A program made the translations under genes and the position numbers. This document shows positions 27,310-36,870 of a stretch of 64,000 nucleotides of DNA, one piece after another. Location of the stretch: NCBI GenBank assembly GCA_022846635.1, contig AP025685.1, positions 1,860,001 through 1,924,000 of the forward strand, given 5' to 3'. Position 1 is the first letter of the stretch. Each line of letters opens with the position of its first letter. This DNA is from Salmonella enterica subsp. enterica serovar Choleraesuis. GTDB lineage: Bacteria; Pseudomonadota; Gammaproteobacteria; Enterobacterales; Enterobacteriaceae. Below the pieces are notes generated by a model, which saw only the letters and a program-made list of their open reading frames with translations, made no database searches and was not told the origin of the DNA.

Positions 27310-28874
27310 TAGAAATTCTCCTCAGCATGGTGGGCGCGGGCGATGGCTCGCAGAACGGCGCGCGCTTTATTACGCGTCTCATCGGCTTCGGACTGCGGGT
27401 CTGAATCCAGTACCACTCCGGCTCCGGCCTGAATGGTGGCGACACCGTCTTCGACATAGGCGGAACGAATGACAATGCAGGTGTCCAAATCGCCATGAGC
27501 GGTCAGATAACCTACCGCACCGCCGTAGCTGCCTCGGCGTGCGCCTTCCTGCTGGGCAATAAGCTGCATAGCGCGTACTTTAGGCGCGCCGCTCAGGGTG
27601 CCCATATTCATGCAAGCCCGGTAAGCATGCAGCGCGTCGAGGTCATGGCGCAGCTCACCAACCACTCGGGATACCAGATGCATAACAAATGAGTAGCGAT
27701 CGACCTGGGTTAAATCGGCAACGTAGCGGCTGCCTGGGGTGCAAATACGTGCCAGATCGTTACGGGCCAGGTCGACCAGCATTAGATGCTCGGCCAGCTC
27801 TTTATGGTCGGTACGCATTTCCAGTTCAATGCGGCTGTCGAGATCGCGGTCCAGAGAGCCATCGGCGCGGCGGCCGCGTGGGCGAGTTCCGGCGATTGGG
27901 TAGATCTCAATCTGACGGTTGGTGGCATCATATTTCAGTGCGCTTTCAGGCGATGCGCCGAACAGGGTGAACTCCTCATCCTGCATGAAGAACATATAAG
28001 GACTTGGATTGCTCTCTTTCAGCGTCTGGTAAGCTGCCAGTGGCGATGGGCAAGGCAGGCTGAAGCGGCGGGATGGCACCACCTGGAAGATTTCACCAAT
28101 ACGGATGGCTTCTTGCAGTTGGCTGACCACCGCGCCAAATTCAGCGTCTGACAGGCTGCAGCTGAGGGTCATGTTGGCAACACTTTGGGCAGGCAGCGCA
28201 GCCAGCGGTGCGGTGGCCAGTGTGGTCAGTTGTTCCAGACGCAGCTCCAGGCGCTGTTGTTCGTGCGCATTTGGTACCATCAGGCTTGCCTGCAAATGAG
28301 CCTTTTTCTGCTGATGGTCGATAACCAGTAATGTTTCGGCCAGATAGAAGCAGTAATCCGGGCAGCGGTTATCGGCACGTAATTCTGGCAGGGCTTCAAA
28401 CCCGGCGACCAGGTCATAGGCAAACAGCCCGCCCAGGAACATAGCTTCGCGCTCATCGGCTGGTACATTTACCAGATTGAGCAGGGAGCGAAGAACATCA
28501 AATACGCTAACGGTTTGCAGGCGGCTATCTTCATCAGTGACTTCTTCACTGGTGTTGAAAATCAGCTCAAGGCGCTGCGGGCGGGAGATAATCTCTACAT
28601 TCTTACCGTTCAGCGCATCAGCCAACAGTGGCAGCAGAGCCGCCCCATTATCTGACAGGGCCTGAACGCTTACCTGATTATGTAACGCGCTAATGCGCAG
28701 AGCGCTGTCGACCAGCAGCAGACTTTTAAGGTTATCTTTGCTTTCTATGTCGGCTGACTCAAGCAGCAGAGTTGCCGGACGAGCGCCGCACAGCTGATGA
28801 AACAAAGCGCTTGGGTTGCTGCAATAAGGCAACTGGCGGGTCATCAGCGTTAAATCAGGTTTGGTGGTTTCCAT
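27309..28874 (-). CDS. trpE: Anthranilate synthase component I
   Basis: TrpE converts chorismate to anthranilate with ammonia from TrpG and is the committed, feedback-inhibited step. The 521 residues compare with 520 in E. coli. The tryptophan-binding LLLES motif is at residues 36-40. The chorismate-binding domain carries [24 protein letters not shown] and [14 protein letters not shown]. It is the first structural gene after the leader and attenuator and overlaps trpG by one base. Confidence 0.98.
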   Translation of the reverse strand: METTKPDLTLMTRQLPYCSNPSALFHQLCGARPATLLLESADIESKDNLKSLLLVDSALRISALHNQVSVQALSDNGAALLPLLADALNGKNVEIISRPQRLELIFNTSEEVTDEDSRLQTVSVFDVLRSLLNLVNVPADEREAMFLGGLFAYDLVAGFEALPELRADNRCPDYCFYLAETLLVIDHQQKKAHLQASLMVPNAHEQQRLELRLEQLTTLATAPLAALPAQSVANMTLSCSLSDAEFGAVVSQLQEAIRIGEIFQVVPSRRFSLPCPSPLAAYQTLKESNPSPYMFFMQDEEFTLFGASPESALKYDATNRQIEIYPIAGTRPRGRRADGSLDRDLDSRIELEMRTDHKELAEHLMLVDLARNDLARICTPGSRYVADLTQVDRYSFVMHLVSRVVGELRHDLDALHAYRACMNMGTLSGAPKVRAMQLIAQQEGARRGSYGGAVGYLTAHGDLDTCIVIRSAYVEDGVATIQAGAGVVLDSDPQSEADETRNKARAVLRAIARAHHAEENF

Positions 28875-28899
28875 TTTATAACTCGCAAATTGTGTTCAA

Positions 28900-28923
28900 T
28901 AAAAAGCCCGCGTCAGGCGGGCC
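28900..28923 (-). terminator. trp attenuator terminator
   Basis: On the minus strand GCCCGC and GCGGGC (28917-28922 with 28906-28911) form a stem around a five-base loop, followed by TTTTTATT. It lies between trpL and trpE and is the attenuator hairpin expected for the trp operon. Confidence 0.9.
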
Positions 28924-28971
28924 AGGTATCTGTCACGCATTTCGAATGCGCGTTTGCACAGCACTGCCCGG

Positions 28972-29016
28972 TTAGGGAGTGCGCCACCAACGGTTAACGG
29001 CAAATAATGTTTTCAT
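28972..29016 (-). CDS. trpL: trp operon leader peptide
   Basis: This 14-residue peptide, MKTLFAVNRWWRTP, is too short for ordinary gene finders. Tandem Trp codons at positions 10 and 11 are the sensing element: ribosome stalling there under tryptophan shortage favours the antiterminator over the 28900-28923 terminator. It has the same length as E. coli TrpL and shares the WWRT ending. GAGAGG lies upstream of the ATG. It starts about 27 bases after the operator. Confidence 0.95.
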   Translation of the reverse strand: MKTLFAVNRWWRTP

Positions 29017-29042
29017 CTCAGATACCTCTCTTGTGAACTTGC

Positions 29043-29076
29043 GTACTAGTAGACTAGTTCGAAGATGTAATGTCAA
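29043..29076 (-). promoter_or_regulatory. trp promoter and TrpR operator
   Basis: On the minus strand TTGACA (29076-29071) is followed 17 bases later by the -10 TCTACT (29053-29048). The palindromic operator GAACTAGTCTACTAGTAC (29060-29043) covers the -10 region, closely matching the E. coli trp operator. TrpR with tryptophan would block polymerase here. TrpR is not encoded in this window. Confidence 0.9.
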
Positions 29077-29154
29077 TAGCCTTTTTCACTATTGCTCTTA
29101 ATCGGTATCATTAGCGGGCGGTAAAGACCGCAGCATTTATTGACGGAGGCCGGA

Positions 29155-30018
29155 TTGAACCCGACGACAGCAACACTGCTTTATGATTTACACAGCCATA
29201 CCACTGCATCCGACGGCCAGCTTGCGCCCGAGCAGTTGGTATTACGCGCCCGGGAGCAGGGTGTTGATGTGCTGGCCGTCACCGATCATGACACCGTGGC
29301 CGGCCTGGCCGCTGCGCGCGACGCTATCCGGCAACATGAGCTAAATATGGTGCTTATTAACGGTGTCGAGATTTCTACCCTATGGGAAAACCATGAAATC
29401 CATGTTGTCGGCCTGAATATAGACCCCGACCATCCGGCACTGGTGCAGTTACTGGCCGAACAGTCGGAGCGACGGATGCGCCGTGCGGAAGAAATAGGCC
29501 TGCGGCTTGAAAAAGCGAGGATTCCTGGCGCGTTTGAAGGGGCAAAGCGGCTGGCGAATGGCGGACAGGTGACGAGAGGGCATTTTGCCCGTTTTCTGGT
29601 TGAGGATGGCCGGGCCAATAATTTTGCCGAAGTGTTTAAACATTATCTGGCTCGAGGAAAAACCGGCTATGTCCCTCCACAGTGGTGTACACTTGAACAA
29701 GCTATTGATGTTATTCATCATTCAGGCGGGCAGGCGGTGCTGGCACACCCCGGACGCTATCAACTTTCGGCTAAGTGGCTGAAACGTCTTATGGCGTTGT
29801 TTGCAGAATCGGGTGGCGATGCCATGGAAGTGGCGCAGTGCCAACAGGCCCCGGGCGAACGTAATCAGCTGGCGCTGTATGCCCGTCAGTACCAATTACT
29901 GGCCTCGCAGGGGTCAGATTTTCATCAGCCATGCGCCTGGATTGAACTGGGCCGCAGGCTCTGGTTGCCGGAGGGCGTAGACCCGGTCTGGCAACGCTGG
30001 GCATTGCCGACAAATTAA
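29155..30018 (+). CDS. rnm: RNase AM, PHP-domain 5'-3' exoribonuclease
   Basis: E. coli YciV/RNase AM hydrolyses 3',5'-nucleotide bisphosphates and short 5'-phosphorylated RNA, and matures 5' ends of ribosomal RNAs. The PHP-domain metal ligands are visible in YDLHSHTTASDG, VTDHDT, GVEIST, LAHPGRY and GSDFHQP. The start is inferred as TTG at 29155, with GGAGG five bases upstream; it puts nine residues before YDLHSH as in E. coli. The product has 287 residues. A TTG at 29140 is an alternative. It is divergent from trpL and followed by yciO after 15 bases, probably one operon. Confidence 0.93.
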   Translation: MNPTTATLLYDLHSHTTASDGQLAPEQLVLRAREQGVDVLAVTDHDTVAGLAAARDAIRQHELNMVLINGVEISTLWENHEIHVVGLNIDPDHPALVQLLAEQSERRMRRAEEIGLRLEKARIPGAFEGAKRLANGGQVTRGHFARFLVEDGRANNFAEVFKHYLARGKTGYVPPQWCTLEQAIDVIHHSGGQAVLAHPGRYQLSAKWLKRLMALFAESGGDAMEVAQCQQAPGERNQLALYARQYQLLASQGSDFHQPCAWIELGRRLWLPEGVDPVWQRWALPTN

Positions 30019-30033
30019 GCAAGTGAGGGCAGT

Positions 30034-30654
30034 ATGAGTCAGTTTTTCTACATTCATCCCGAAAACCCCCAGCCGCGGCTGATTAATCAGGCGGTGGAGA
30101 TTATTCGTAAAGGTGGCGTTATCGTCTACCCAACTGACTCTGGCTATGCGCTGGGTTGTCAGCTGGAAGATAAGAATGCTATGGAGCGAATTTGCCGGAT
30201 CCGTCAGCTGGAAAATGGCCATAATTTTACGCTGATGTGTCGTGATTTATCTGAACTGTCGACCTACTCCTGGGTCGATAATGTGGCTTTTCGCTTAATC
30301 AAAAATAACACGCCGGGCAGCTATACATTCATTCTTAAAGGCACGAAAGAAGTTCCGCGCCGGTTGTTGCAGGAAAAGCGTAAAACTATTGGCCTGCGCG
30401 TACCCTCAAACCCTATTGCACTGGCGCTGCTAGAGGCACTGAACGAGCCGATGCTGTCAACATCTCTGATGTTGCCTGGTAGTGAATTTACGGAATCCGA
30501 TCCCGAAGAGATCAAAGACCGGCTCGAGAAGCAGGTAGACTTGATTATTCACGGTGGAACTCTGGGGCAGCAGCCAACGACGGTTATCGATTTGACCGAA
30601 GATTCACCGCAGGTGGTGCGGGAAGGCGTTGGATCTATCAAACCGTTTCTTTAA
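30034..30654 (+). CDS. yciO: Sua5/YciO/YrdC-family protein YciO
   Basis: YciO is a 206-residue protein of the YrdC/Sua5 fold, whose relatives make threonylcarbamoyl-AMP for tRNA modification. YciO itself has not been shown to replace TsaC fully. The N-terminal VEIIRKGGVIVYPTDSGYALGC and the central IGLRVPSNPIALALL are conserved, and the length equals E. coli YciO. It follows rnm after 15 bases and ends at a strong terminator. Confidence 0.95.
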   Translation: MSQFFYIHPENPQPRLINQAVEIIRKGGVIVYPTDSGYALGCQLEDKNAMERICRIRQLENGHNFTLMCRDLSELSTYSWVDNVAFRLIKNNTPGSYTFILKGTKEVPRRLLQEKRKTIGLRVPSNPIALALLEALNEPMLSTSLMLPGSEFTESDPEEIKDRLEKQVDLIIHGGTLGQQPTTVIDLTEDSPQVVREGVGSIKPFL

Positions 30655-30685
30655 TTCATTTCAGTCTAAAATTCTCGTTATACAT

Positions 30686-30709
30686 AAGGTGCTCCGGCAC
30701 CTTTTTTTA
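30686..30709 (+). terminator. Intrinsic terminator of rnm-yciO
   Basis: AAGGTGC (30686-30692) pairs with GCACCTT (30697-30703) around TCCG and is followed by a run of T. Confidence 0.92.
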
Positions 30710-30844
30710 TTTCTGTGATCCAACCTTTTTTTTAGCTATAAAATTACAAAAAATTCAACAAAAGAAAGCACTTATTTATAACGCGAAGCGGGTTTATCTT
30801 TCATAAAATCAACTTTCCTATAAATACACATAGAATAATTAACA

Positions 30845-32188
30845 ATGAAAATATTATCAGCAGTGGTCAAAAAACCGGGGCGTGTACTGGCACTCAGCGC
30901 CATGTGCGCCGCACTCTACTCAACGCAAGGCTTGGCGGCCGATGCATTTAGCTATGAATCGCCTTATATGTTCGGCGACTGGGGCGGTACTCGTACTCAG
31001 CTCGAAAAAGATGGGGTTAAATTCTCCGTTAATTACACTATGGAAGCCGCTTCCAATCTGGCAGGGGGTTACAACACCTCGACTACCGCTCGTTACAGCG
31101 ATCAGCAAGCATTTGGGGTAAACCTCGATCTGGAAAAACTGCTCGACTGGCAGGATGCGGAGTTCCAGCTCACCATTACCAACCGTGACGGTCAAAACCT
31201 GTCTGATGAGATTGCTGACCCGCGTACCGGCATGGTCTCCTCTGTGCAGGAAGTCTGGGGCCGTGGCCAGACATGGCGCTTGACCCAGATGTGGTTACGT
31301 AAAGGCTTCTTCGATGACATGCTGGATATTAAAGCTGGTCGTCTGACGGTAGGTGAAGATTTTGGCAGCTTCGACAGCAAGTTCGAAAACCTTGCATTCG
31401 GCAGCGGCCAGGGCGGTAACTGGCGCGGCGACCACTGGTATAACTGGCCTGTTTCTCAGTGGGCAACTCGCGTTCGTCTGAACTTTACTCCTGAATTATT
31501 CCTGCAAGTCGGTTTCTACAACCAGAACCCGTACAACTATGCGAAAGGCGATGGTTTCCGCTTCGAATTCAACCCAACCGAAGGTAACCTGGTTCCAGTA
31601 GAACTGGGCTGGCAACCAAAACTGGGGGCAGAAGGCTTACCGGGTAACTATCGTATCGGGTACTACTACTCTTCAACTAAAGATCCGGTTTATGGCAGCT
31701 ATCGTAACGGCGGCTATGGCACTACCGATGAGCATTCTTACGGTGGTTATATCGTCGCGCAACAGCAGCTAACTTCTCAGGGCGGTAGCGTGGATCGCGG
31801 TCTGGGTATCACGGTTCAGGCGGTGATGAACGACCATAAAACTTCCAAAACCGACAACTATCAGTCGGTGGCTTTGACCTGGAAAGGACCATTCGATGCT
31901 CGTCCGAAAGACGAAATTGGTTTTGGCGTAGCGCGTATTCATGTGAACTCAGACTACAGCAGCATGCTGCGTACTCAGAATCACGAGAATGGAATTTCCA
32001 ACTACAACAATCCGGCGTATCTGCCAATTCAGTCCGGGGCTGAGTGGAACTACGAAGTTTATTATGACTTCCACGTGACCAACTGGATGTCCCTGCGTCC
32101 TAACCTGCAATACATCACCTCTCCGGGTGCTGTCAGCGAAGTTGACGATGCCTTTGTTGGCGGCCTGACGGCAAATATCAGCTTCTGA
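30845..32188 (+). CDS. OprB-type carbohydrate-selective porin
   Basis: This 447-residue protein looks like an outer-membrane carbohydrate porin of the OprB family. A signal peptide of about 31 residues ends GLA before ADAFSYESP. The early mature motif MFGDWGGTRTQLEKDGVKF and the TITNRDGQNLSDE region are OprB hallmarks. The sequence is rich in aromatic residues and alternating strands, and it ends in Phe, as barrel proteins do. The ribosome binding site before the ATG is weak. It has its own terminator. K-12 has the membrane protein gene yciQ near this spot, so the locus is reassigned. Substrate cannot be predicted; glucose or other sugars are typical. Confidence 0.88.
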   Translation: MKILSAVVKKPGRVLALSAMCAALYSTQGLAADAFSYESPYMFGDWGGTRTQLEKDGVKFSVNYTMEAASNLAGGYNTSTTARYSDQQAFGVNLDLEKLLDWQDAEFQLTITNRDGQNLSDEIADPRTGMVSSVQEVWGRGQTWRLTQMWLRKGFFDDMLDIKAGRLTVGEDFGSFDSKFENLAFGSGQGGNWRGDHWYNWPVSQWATRVRLNFTPELFLQVGFYNQNPYNYAKGDGFRFEFNPTEGNLVPVELGWQPKLGAEGLPGNYRIGYYYSSTKDPVYGSYRNGGYGTTDEHSYGGYIVAQQQLTSQGGSVDRGLGITVQAVMNDHKTSKTDNYQSVALTWKGPFDARPKDEIGFGVARIHVNSDYSSMLRTQNHENGISNYNNPAYLPIQSGAEWNYEVYYDFHVTNWMSLRPNLQYITSPGAVSEVDDAFVGGLTANISF

Positions 32189-32212
32189 TAGCCAGTCAAA
32201 TGGCCTTGAAAA

Positions 32213-32240
32213 TGCCGGGCTGAGTCCCGGCTTTCTTTTG
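32213..32240 (+). terminator. Intrinsic terminator of the OprB-type porin gene
   Basis: GCCGGG (32214-32219) pairs with CCCGGC (32226-32231) around a six-base loop, followed by TTTCTTTT. Confidence 0.85.
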
Positions 32241-32606
32241 CCATCATCCTAAAGCCTTTTCTGGAATATAACGAGCGTGCACCAGAGATATGGGGCTGAC
32301 CCTGAATGAGCCTGAGGTTACATTTTCAGCCTGTCACCATGGGGCGAGGCTGCTATTAGCCAGAGCCATTAATTCATACCCACTTTGTAGCGCCTGTGAG
32401 GCAGGATTAGTTAAGTAGTAACAATCAGCTGGAAGAATCATTTATCTGAAAATTCGTGTACTATGTTCGGCCACGAATCATAGTGTACTGAAAGTGTCTT
32501 TACGCTATGTATCAAACCAGTTGCAAAGCGGTGGGATAAATATTGATTTAACCCGCTGTTTTAATATGCATTAGACGCCTGTGAAGGCGACACCCGAGGA
32601 AGCTCA
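32241..32606 (+). other. Upstream region of rluB
   Basis: These 366 bases hold no convincing open frame. The last 40 bases give a good ribosome binding site (GAGGAAG before ATG). The region at about 32400-32560 is AT-rich and likely carries the rluB promoter. Confidence 0.45.
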
Positions 32607-33491
32607 ATGAGCGAAAAATTACAAAAAGTACTGGCTCGTGCCGGTCATGGTTCCCGTCGTGAAATCGAAGCGATTATCGCCGCAGGCCGCGTCAGCGTTG
32701 ATGGCAAAATTGCCACCCTGGGCGACCGGGTTGAAATAACCCAGGGCATGAAAATCCGTATCGATGGTCACGTGGTTTCGGTTAAAGAGTCCGAAGAGCA
32801 GATTTGCCGGGTTCTGGCCTATTACAAACCGGAAGGTGAGTTGTGTACCCGCAGCGATCCAGAAGGGCGTCCAACCGTGTTTGACCGTTTACCTAAGATG
32901 CGCGGTGCACGCTGGATTGCAGTCGGCCGTCTTGACGTCAACACCTGTGGTCTGCTGTTGTTTACCACCGATGGCGAACTGGCAAATCGTCTGATGCACC
33001 CAAGCCGTGAAGTTGAGCGTGAATATGCGGTGCGCGTGTTTGGTGAGATTGATGATGCCAAACTGCGTCAGCTGTCACGCGGCGTACAGTTGGAAGACGG
33101 TCCTGCATCGTTCAAAACCATCAAATTCACCGGTGGTGAAGGTATTAACCAGTGGTATAACGTCACGCTGACTGAAGGTCGTAACCGCGAAGTTCGTCGC
33201 CTGTGGGAAGCCGTAGGCGTGCAGGTTAGTCGTCTGATTCGCGTGCGCTATGGCGATTTAGTTCTGCCTAAAGGCATTCCTCGCGGAGGATGGACCGAGC
33301 TGGGGCTGGAGCAGACTAACTACCTGCGTAAGCTGGTGGATCTTCCGGCTGAAACTAATACCAAAGTCGCGGTTGAGAAAGATCGCCGTCGCACCAAGGC
33401 TAACCAGATTCGTCGTGCCGTGAAGCGCCATAATCAGGTTGGCGGTGGTAGTCGTCGTTCCGGCGGTAACAACAATCGTAACGGCCAATAA
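32607..33491 (+). CDS. rluB: 23S rRNA pseudouridine(2605) synthase RluB
   Basis: RluB converts U2605 of 23S rRNA to pseudouridine. The 294 residues compare with 291 in E. coli. The N-terminal S4 RNA-binding domain (1-60) has [19 protein letters not shown]. The catalytic Asp110 is in [15 protein letters not shown], the signature of the RsuA/RluB family. A basic Arg/Asn/Gly-rich tail (about 255-294) is likely RNA-binding and low in structure. GAGGAAG precedes the ATG. It converges with btuR at a shared hairpin. Confidence 0.96.
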   Translation: MSEKLQKVLARAGHGSRREIEAIIAAGRVSVDGKIATLGDRVEITQGMKIRIDGHVVSVKESEEQICRVLAYYKPEGELCTRSDPEGRPTVFDRLPKMRGARWIAVGRLDVNTCGLLLFTTDGELANRLMHPSREVEREYAVRVFGEIDDAKLRQLSRGVQLEDGPASFKTIKFTGGEGINQWYNVTLTEGRNREVRRLWEAVGVQVSRLIRVRYGDLVLPKGIPRGGWTELGLEQTNYLRKLVDLPAETNTKVAVEKDRRRTKANQIRRAVKRHNQVGGGSRRSGGNNNRNGQ

Positions 33492-33494
33492 CTA

Positions 33495-33518
33495 CAGGGG
33501 AATTTGATTCCCCTGGTT
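33495..33518. terminator. Hairpin between rluB and btuR
   Basis: CAGGGGAAT (33495-33503) pairs with ATTCCCCTG (33507-33515) around TTG. T runs are weak on both sides, so it is a moderate candidate terminator for the converging genes. Confidence 0.6.
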
Positions 33519-33521
33519 ATA

Positions 33522-34112
33522 TTAATAATCGATGCCGGGCTGAGCTTTTATACCGGCATCGAAGGCGTGTTTTACCGGTCTGAGTTCACTCACTGTATCT
33601 GCCAGTTCAATAATTTCCCGATGACACCCACGTCCGGTAATAATCACACTTTGAGATACAGGACGGGAGCGCAGGGCGTTCAGAACTTCTTCTAGTTCCA
33701 GATAATCGTAAGCCACCATATAGGTCAGCTCATCCAGCACCACTAAATCCAGCGTCGGGTCGGCCAGCATGCGCTGCGCGTGCAGCCATACGCTCTGGCA
33801 GGCGGCAGTATCACTCTCGCGATTTTGCGTCTCCCAGGTAAATCCGGTGGCCATCACCTGAAACTCTACCCCCGCGGGCTCCAGTAAATTACGTTCACCG
33901 TTTGGCCAGTTGCCTTTTATAAATTGCACTACGCCGGCTTTGTGCCCATGGCCTACGGCTCGTGTGACGGTGCCAAACGCGGCGGTAGTTTTACCCTTAC
34001 CGTTACCGGTAAACACCATTATGATGCCGCGCTCTTCACGGGCTTCGGCGATACGGGCATCGACCTGTTCTTTAAGACGCTGCTGGCGCTGCTGGTGGCG
34101 TTCGTCACTCAT
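33522..34112 (-). CDS. btuR: Cob(I)yrinic acid a,c-diamide adenosyltransferase
   Basis: BtuR (CobA) adds the adenosyl group to corrinoids, giving adenosylcobalamin from ATP. The 196 residues equal E. coli BtuR. The P-loop GNGKGKTT is at residues 36-43, VVLDELTYMVAYDYL is the Walker-B region, and the C-terminus FDAGIKAQPGIDY is conserved. The ATG overlaps the yciK stop by four bases (ATGA), so the two are coupled. It is typically needed for salvage or de novo B12 use; no other cob or btu genes lie here. Confidence 0.96.
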   Translation of the reverse strand: MSDERHQQRQQRLKEQVDARIAEAREERGIIMVFTGNGKGKTTAAFGTVTRAVGHGHKAGVVQFIKGNWPNGERNLLEPAGVEFQVMATGFTWETQNRESDTAACQSVWLHAQRMLADPTLDLVVLDELTYMVAYDYLELEEVLNALRSRPVSQSVIITGRGCHREIIELADTVSELRPVKHAFDAGIKAQPGIDY

Positions 34113-34870
34113 TGAGCAATCCCCGGTTTGCGATTAGGTTGAGCATCAAAGCTCATCCCGGTTTTACGGCGGCTGTCGTCACCCATCAGCCACAGATAAA
34201 GAGGCATAATATCGGCGGGAGTTTTCAGCAACTGCGGATTTTCGGTTGGGAAGGCACTGGCCCGCATTTGGGTACGGGTACCGCCGGGATTAATACAGTT
34301 AACCCGCAGATTTTGCTGTTTATACTCCTCAGCCAATACCTGCATCATTCCTTCGGTGGCAAATTTAGATACCGCGTAGGCTCCCCAGTCGGCACGCCCC
34401 TGACGGCCGACGCTGGAACTGGTAAATACCAGAGAACCGGCTTCGGATTTAAGCAGAAGCGGTAACAATGCCTGAGTAAGGAAAAAGGTCGTGTTAACAT
34501 TTACCTGCATCACTTTAGCCCAGATGTCCGGCGTTTGTTCAATCATCGGGCGTACTTCGCCCAGCATGCCGGCATTGTGCAACACGCCATCAAGGCGCGG
34601 AACTTTTGCCGCTATTTGCGCGGCCATTTGGTGGCACTCAGCTGCGCTAGCGGCAGCAAAGTCCAGAGTAAAGCAGTGTGGAGTAAAACCGCTTTGCTGC
34701 TGAATCTGACGGGCAACAGGCTGCAGCTTTTCTTCACTACGGCCCAGTAGCACCAGGCGTGCTCCGTAACGGGCATAGGTCACTGCCGCTTCCTGGCCAA
34801 TGCCGGTATTAGCACCGGTGACCAGAATAATGCGATTTTGCAGCAGATCGTTTTGAGGTTGATAGTGCAC
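34109..34870 (-). CDS. yciK: Short-chain dehydrogenase YciK
   Basis: YciK is an SDR-family oxidoreductase. The 253 residues are close to E. coli YciK (252). The NAD(P) site TGANTGIGQEAA lies near the N-terminus, and the Tyr-x3-Lys catalytic motif is YAVSK, preceded by the catalytic-Ser region VFTSSSVGRQGRADWG. The substrate is unknown; a link with btuR comes only from the overlap. It is divergent from sohB over 245 bases. Confidence 0.94.
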   Translation of the reverse strand: MHYQPQNDLLQNRIILVTGANTGIGQEAAVTYARYGARLVLLGRSEEKLQPVARQIQQQSGFTPHCFTLDFAAASAAECHQMAAQIAAKVPRLDGVLHNAGMLGEVRPMIEQTPDIWAKVMQVNVNTTFFLTQALLPLLLKSEAGSLVFTSSSVGRQGRADWGAYAVSKFATEGMMQVLAEEYKQQNLRVNCINPGGTRTQMRASAFPTENPQLLKTPADIMPLYLWLMGDDSRRKTGMSFDAQPNRKPGIAQ

Positions 34871-35115
34871 AACGACTCCTTGCGGGCATAATGGCCGCGT
34901 GGCGTGGGCGATTAATGAGGTTTTATGCCTTAAAAATGCCCTGATTTCAATCAGTCAGCGGCTAACTCTGCCCGGAATAACATTTTGAAAATATTTCTCA
35001 TTTTCACATCCAGACGGTATCTGCACCGAAACGTGGTAGTCTGTTAGCACGCGTTTATGCGAATCGATTACAATGAAAACTGGTCTCTAATGCACTGAAA
35101 AGATAAGGCGAAATA

Positions 35116-36165
35116 GTGGATCTGATTGCAAATTACGGATTGTTCCTGGCGAAGGTGGTCACACTGGTCGCCGCGTTGGCTGCGGTAGTCATTATCGTAG
35201 TGGGTGCCGCGTCGCGTAATAAAAAGCAGCGGGGTGAGCTACAGGTTACCCGTCTTGGTGATAACTACCAGGAGATGCAGGAACATATAGAAGGCGCTTT
35301 GCTAGAGAATCATCAGCAAAAACTGTGGCAAAAGGCGCGAAAAAAACGTCACAAGCTGGAAGAGAAAGCTGCAAAAGCACGCGCCAAAGGCGGTGCAACC
35401 AGCGACTCAGGCAAGCCTAAACTCTATGTTCTCGATTTTAAAGGCAGTATGGATGCCCGTGAAGTGGGCGGATTGCGTGAAGAAGTTACGGCTATCCTGG
35501 CCGTGGCGAAACCGCAGGATGAAGTGCTGCTGCGCCTGGAAAGCCCCGGCGGCGTGGTTCATGGTTATGGCCTGGCTGCATCACAGCTCAAACGCCTGCG
35601 CGACCGACAAATAAGCCTGACCGTGGCCGTGGATAAAGTGGCTGCCAGCGGGGGATATATGATGGCTTGCGTTGCCAATCGTATTGTGGCCGCGCCATTT
35701 GCCATTGTAGGTTCTATCGGCGTGGTGGCCCAAATCCCTAACTTCCACCGTCTGCTAAAGCGTAATGATATCGACGTGGAGCTACACACTGCCGGAGAGT
35801 ACAAGCGGACTCTGACTCTGTTTGGCGAAAACAATGACCAGGGACGAGAAAAGTTTCGCGAAGAACTCAATGAGACTCACGACCTGTTTAAGCAGTTCGT
35901 ACACGAAATGCGTCCGGAACTGGATATTGATAAAGTCGCTACCGGCGAGCACTGGTATGGCACTCAGGCGCTTGATCTAAATCTGGTTGATGAAATCATC
36001 ACCAGCGATGATTGGATCTTAAACCGTATTCGCCAGTACGAAGTGGTGGGTCTGCATTACCAGCAACGCCGTCGGCTGATTGATAAAGTTACCGGTAGTG
36101 CAGCGAATAGCGCCGATCGTCTGCTATTACGCTGGTGGCAGCGGGGCCAGAAACCGCTGGTTTAG
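35116..36165 (+). CDS. sohB: Peptidase S49 family inner-membrane protease SohB
   Basis: SohB is a signal-peptide-peptidase-like serine protease of the S49 family, found as a multicopy suppressor of degP loss in E. coli. The 349 residues equal E. coli SohB. A membrane segment at about 7-30 is followed by a coiled, Lys-rich linker and the protease domain. The catalytic Ser is in KVAASGGYMMAC and the Lys in AGEYKRTLTLF. The start is GTG at 35116, with AAGGCG seven bases upstream; it matches family length. It ends RWWQRGQKPLV and has a strong terminator. Confidence 0.95.
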   Translation: MDLIANYGLFLAKVVTLVAALAAVVIIVVGAASRNKKQRGELQVTRLGDNYQEMQEHIEGALLENHQQKLWQKARKKRHKLEEKAAKARAKGGATSDSGKPKLYVLDFKGSMDAREVGGLREEVTAILAVAKPQDEVLLRLESPGGVVHGYGLAASQLKRLRDRQISLTVAVDKVAASGGYMMACVANRIVAAPFAIVGSIGVVAQIPNFHRLLKRNDIDVELHTAGEYKRTLTLFGENNDQGREKFREELNETHDLFKQFVHEMRPELDIDKVATGEHWYGTQALDLNLVDEIITSDDWILNRIRQYEVVGLHYQQRRRLIDKVTGSAANSADRLLLRWWQRGQKPLV

Positions 36166-36183
36166 CCTTTAGTACTTAAATGG

Positions 36184-36220
36184 AAAAGCCCACTGTCGTT
36201 ATAACAGTGGGCTTTTTTTA
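36184..36220 (+). terminator. Intrinsic terminator of sohB
   Basis: AAGCCCACTGT (36186-36196) pairs with ACAGTGGGCTT (36204-36214), an 11-bp stem with a long T run. yciN converges 29 bases later and may use it weakly in reverse. Confidence 0.94.
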
Positions 36221-36242
36221 TGGTGCCGGGTGAACTACAGGG

Positions 36243-36494
36243 CTAGTCCGCCAGGTGATATTTTTCCGACAGCGTGTGGGCGAGATATTTGAACATATTA
36301 AACACTGCGGTGCTTTTTGGGGTAGGCAGCCCATCGGCATCCAGGAAGTACTCGCCGCTAAAAATAAGCACGCCATTTTTCTGGCTGACGCCGGTTGCGA
36401 CAATACCCGAGATATAATCATCATGTTCTTTGATGAGGCGATTGGCTTCTAACAGCAGCGCCTCGCGTTCAATGGGTTGAGTTGTACCTTGCAT
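36243..36494 (-). CDS. yciN: DUF2498 family protein YciN
   Basis: YciN is an 83-residue cytoplasmic protein of the DUF2498 family. It aligns end to end with E. coli YciN, including [40 protein letters not shown] and the terminal [16 protein letters not shown]. Its role is unknown. GGAGATAAC precedes the ATG. It converges with sohB and is divergent from topA. Confidence 0.92.
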   Translation of the reverse strand: MQGTTQPIEREALLLEANRLIKEHDDYISGIVATGVSQKNGVLIFSGEYFLDADGLPTPKSTAVFNMFKYLAHTLSEKYHLAD

Positions 36495-36870
36495 CGTTAT
36501 CTCCTTACATACTGCGTGCGCGCTAGTGTACGACTGCGTTCCAATAAGCGCAAATTTGCTATGGTTTTGGAAAAAGAGTGCAAACTGGCGCGGATCACTA
36601 ATGCATGCTAATAAAGTTGCGTATCAAATTTTATCAGGTAGAGTGTGACGCTTTCGCAAACTGTCAACAGAATTGCTTGACATTTAGCCAGAGTGCAGCC
36701 CCGGAAAGTCACCGTTAGGTAGGCCCCGGCGTGGCGATGGTTCTGGCGCCGCTAGAAATAAACCGGGTTGATATCGTCCGTTGCTGGCGTCATATATAAG
36801 TAGCCGTCGCGCAGGGAAGAAACACTCACGCACAACGTATTCTGGAAGAATCAAACAGGTAAAGGTGAAT
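36495..36870. other. Divergent yciN-topA regulatory interval
   Basis: This 376-base interval holds the topA promoters. A TTGACA hexamer lies at 36677-36682, but I cannot match a good -10 with correct spacing. In E. coli topA has several promoters, including heat-shock and Fis-controlled ones. An open frame reads through from 36781 into topA but its product begins at the later ATG. Confidence 0.45.
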
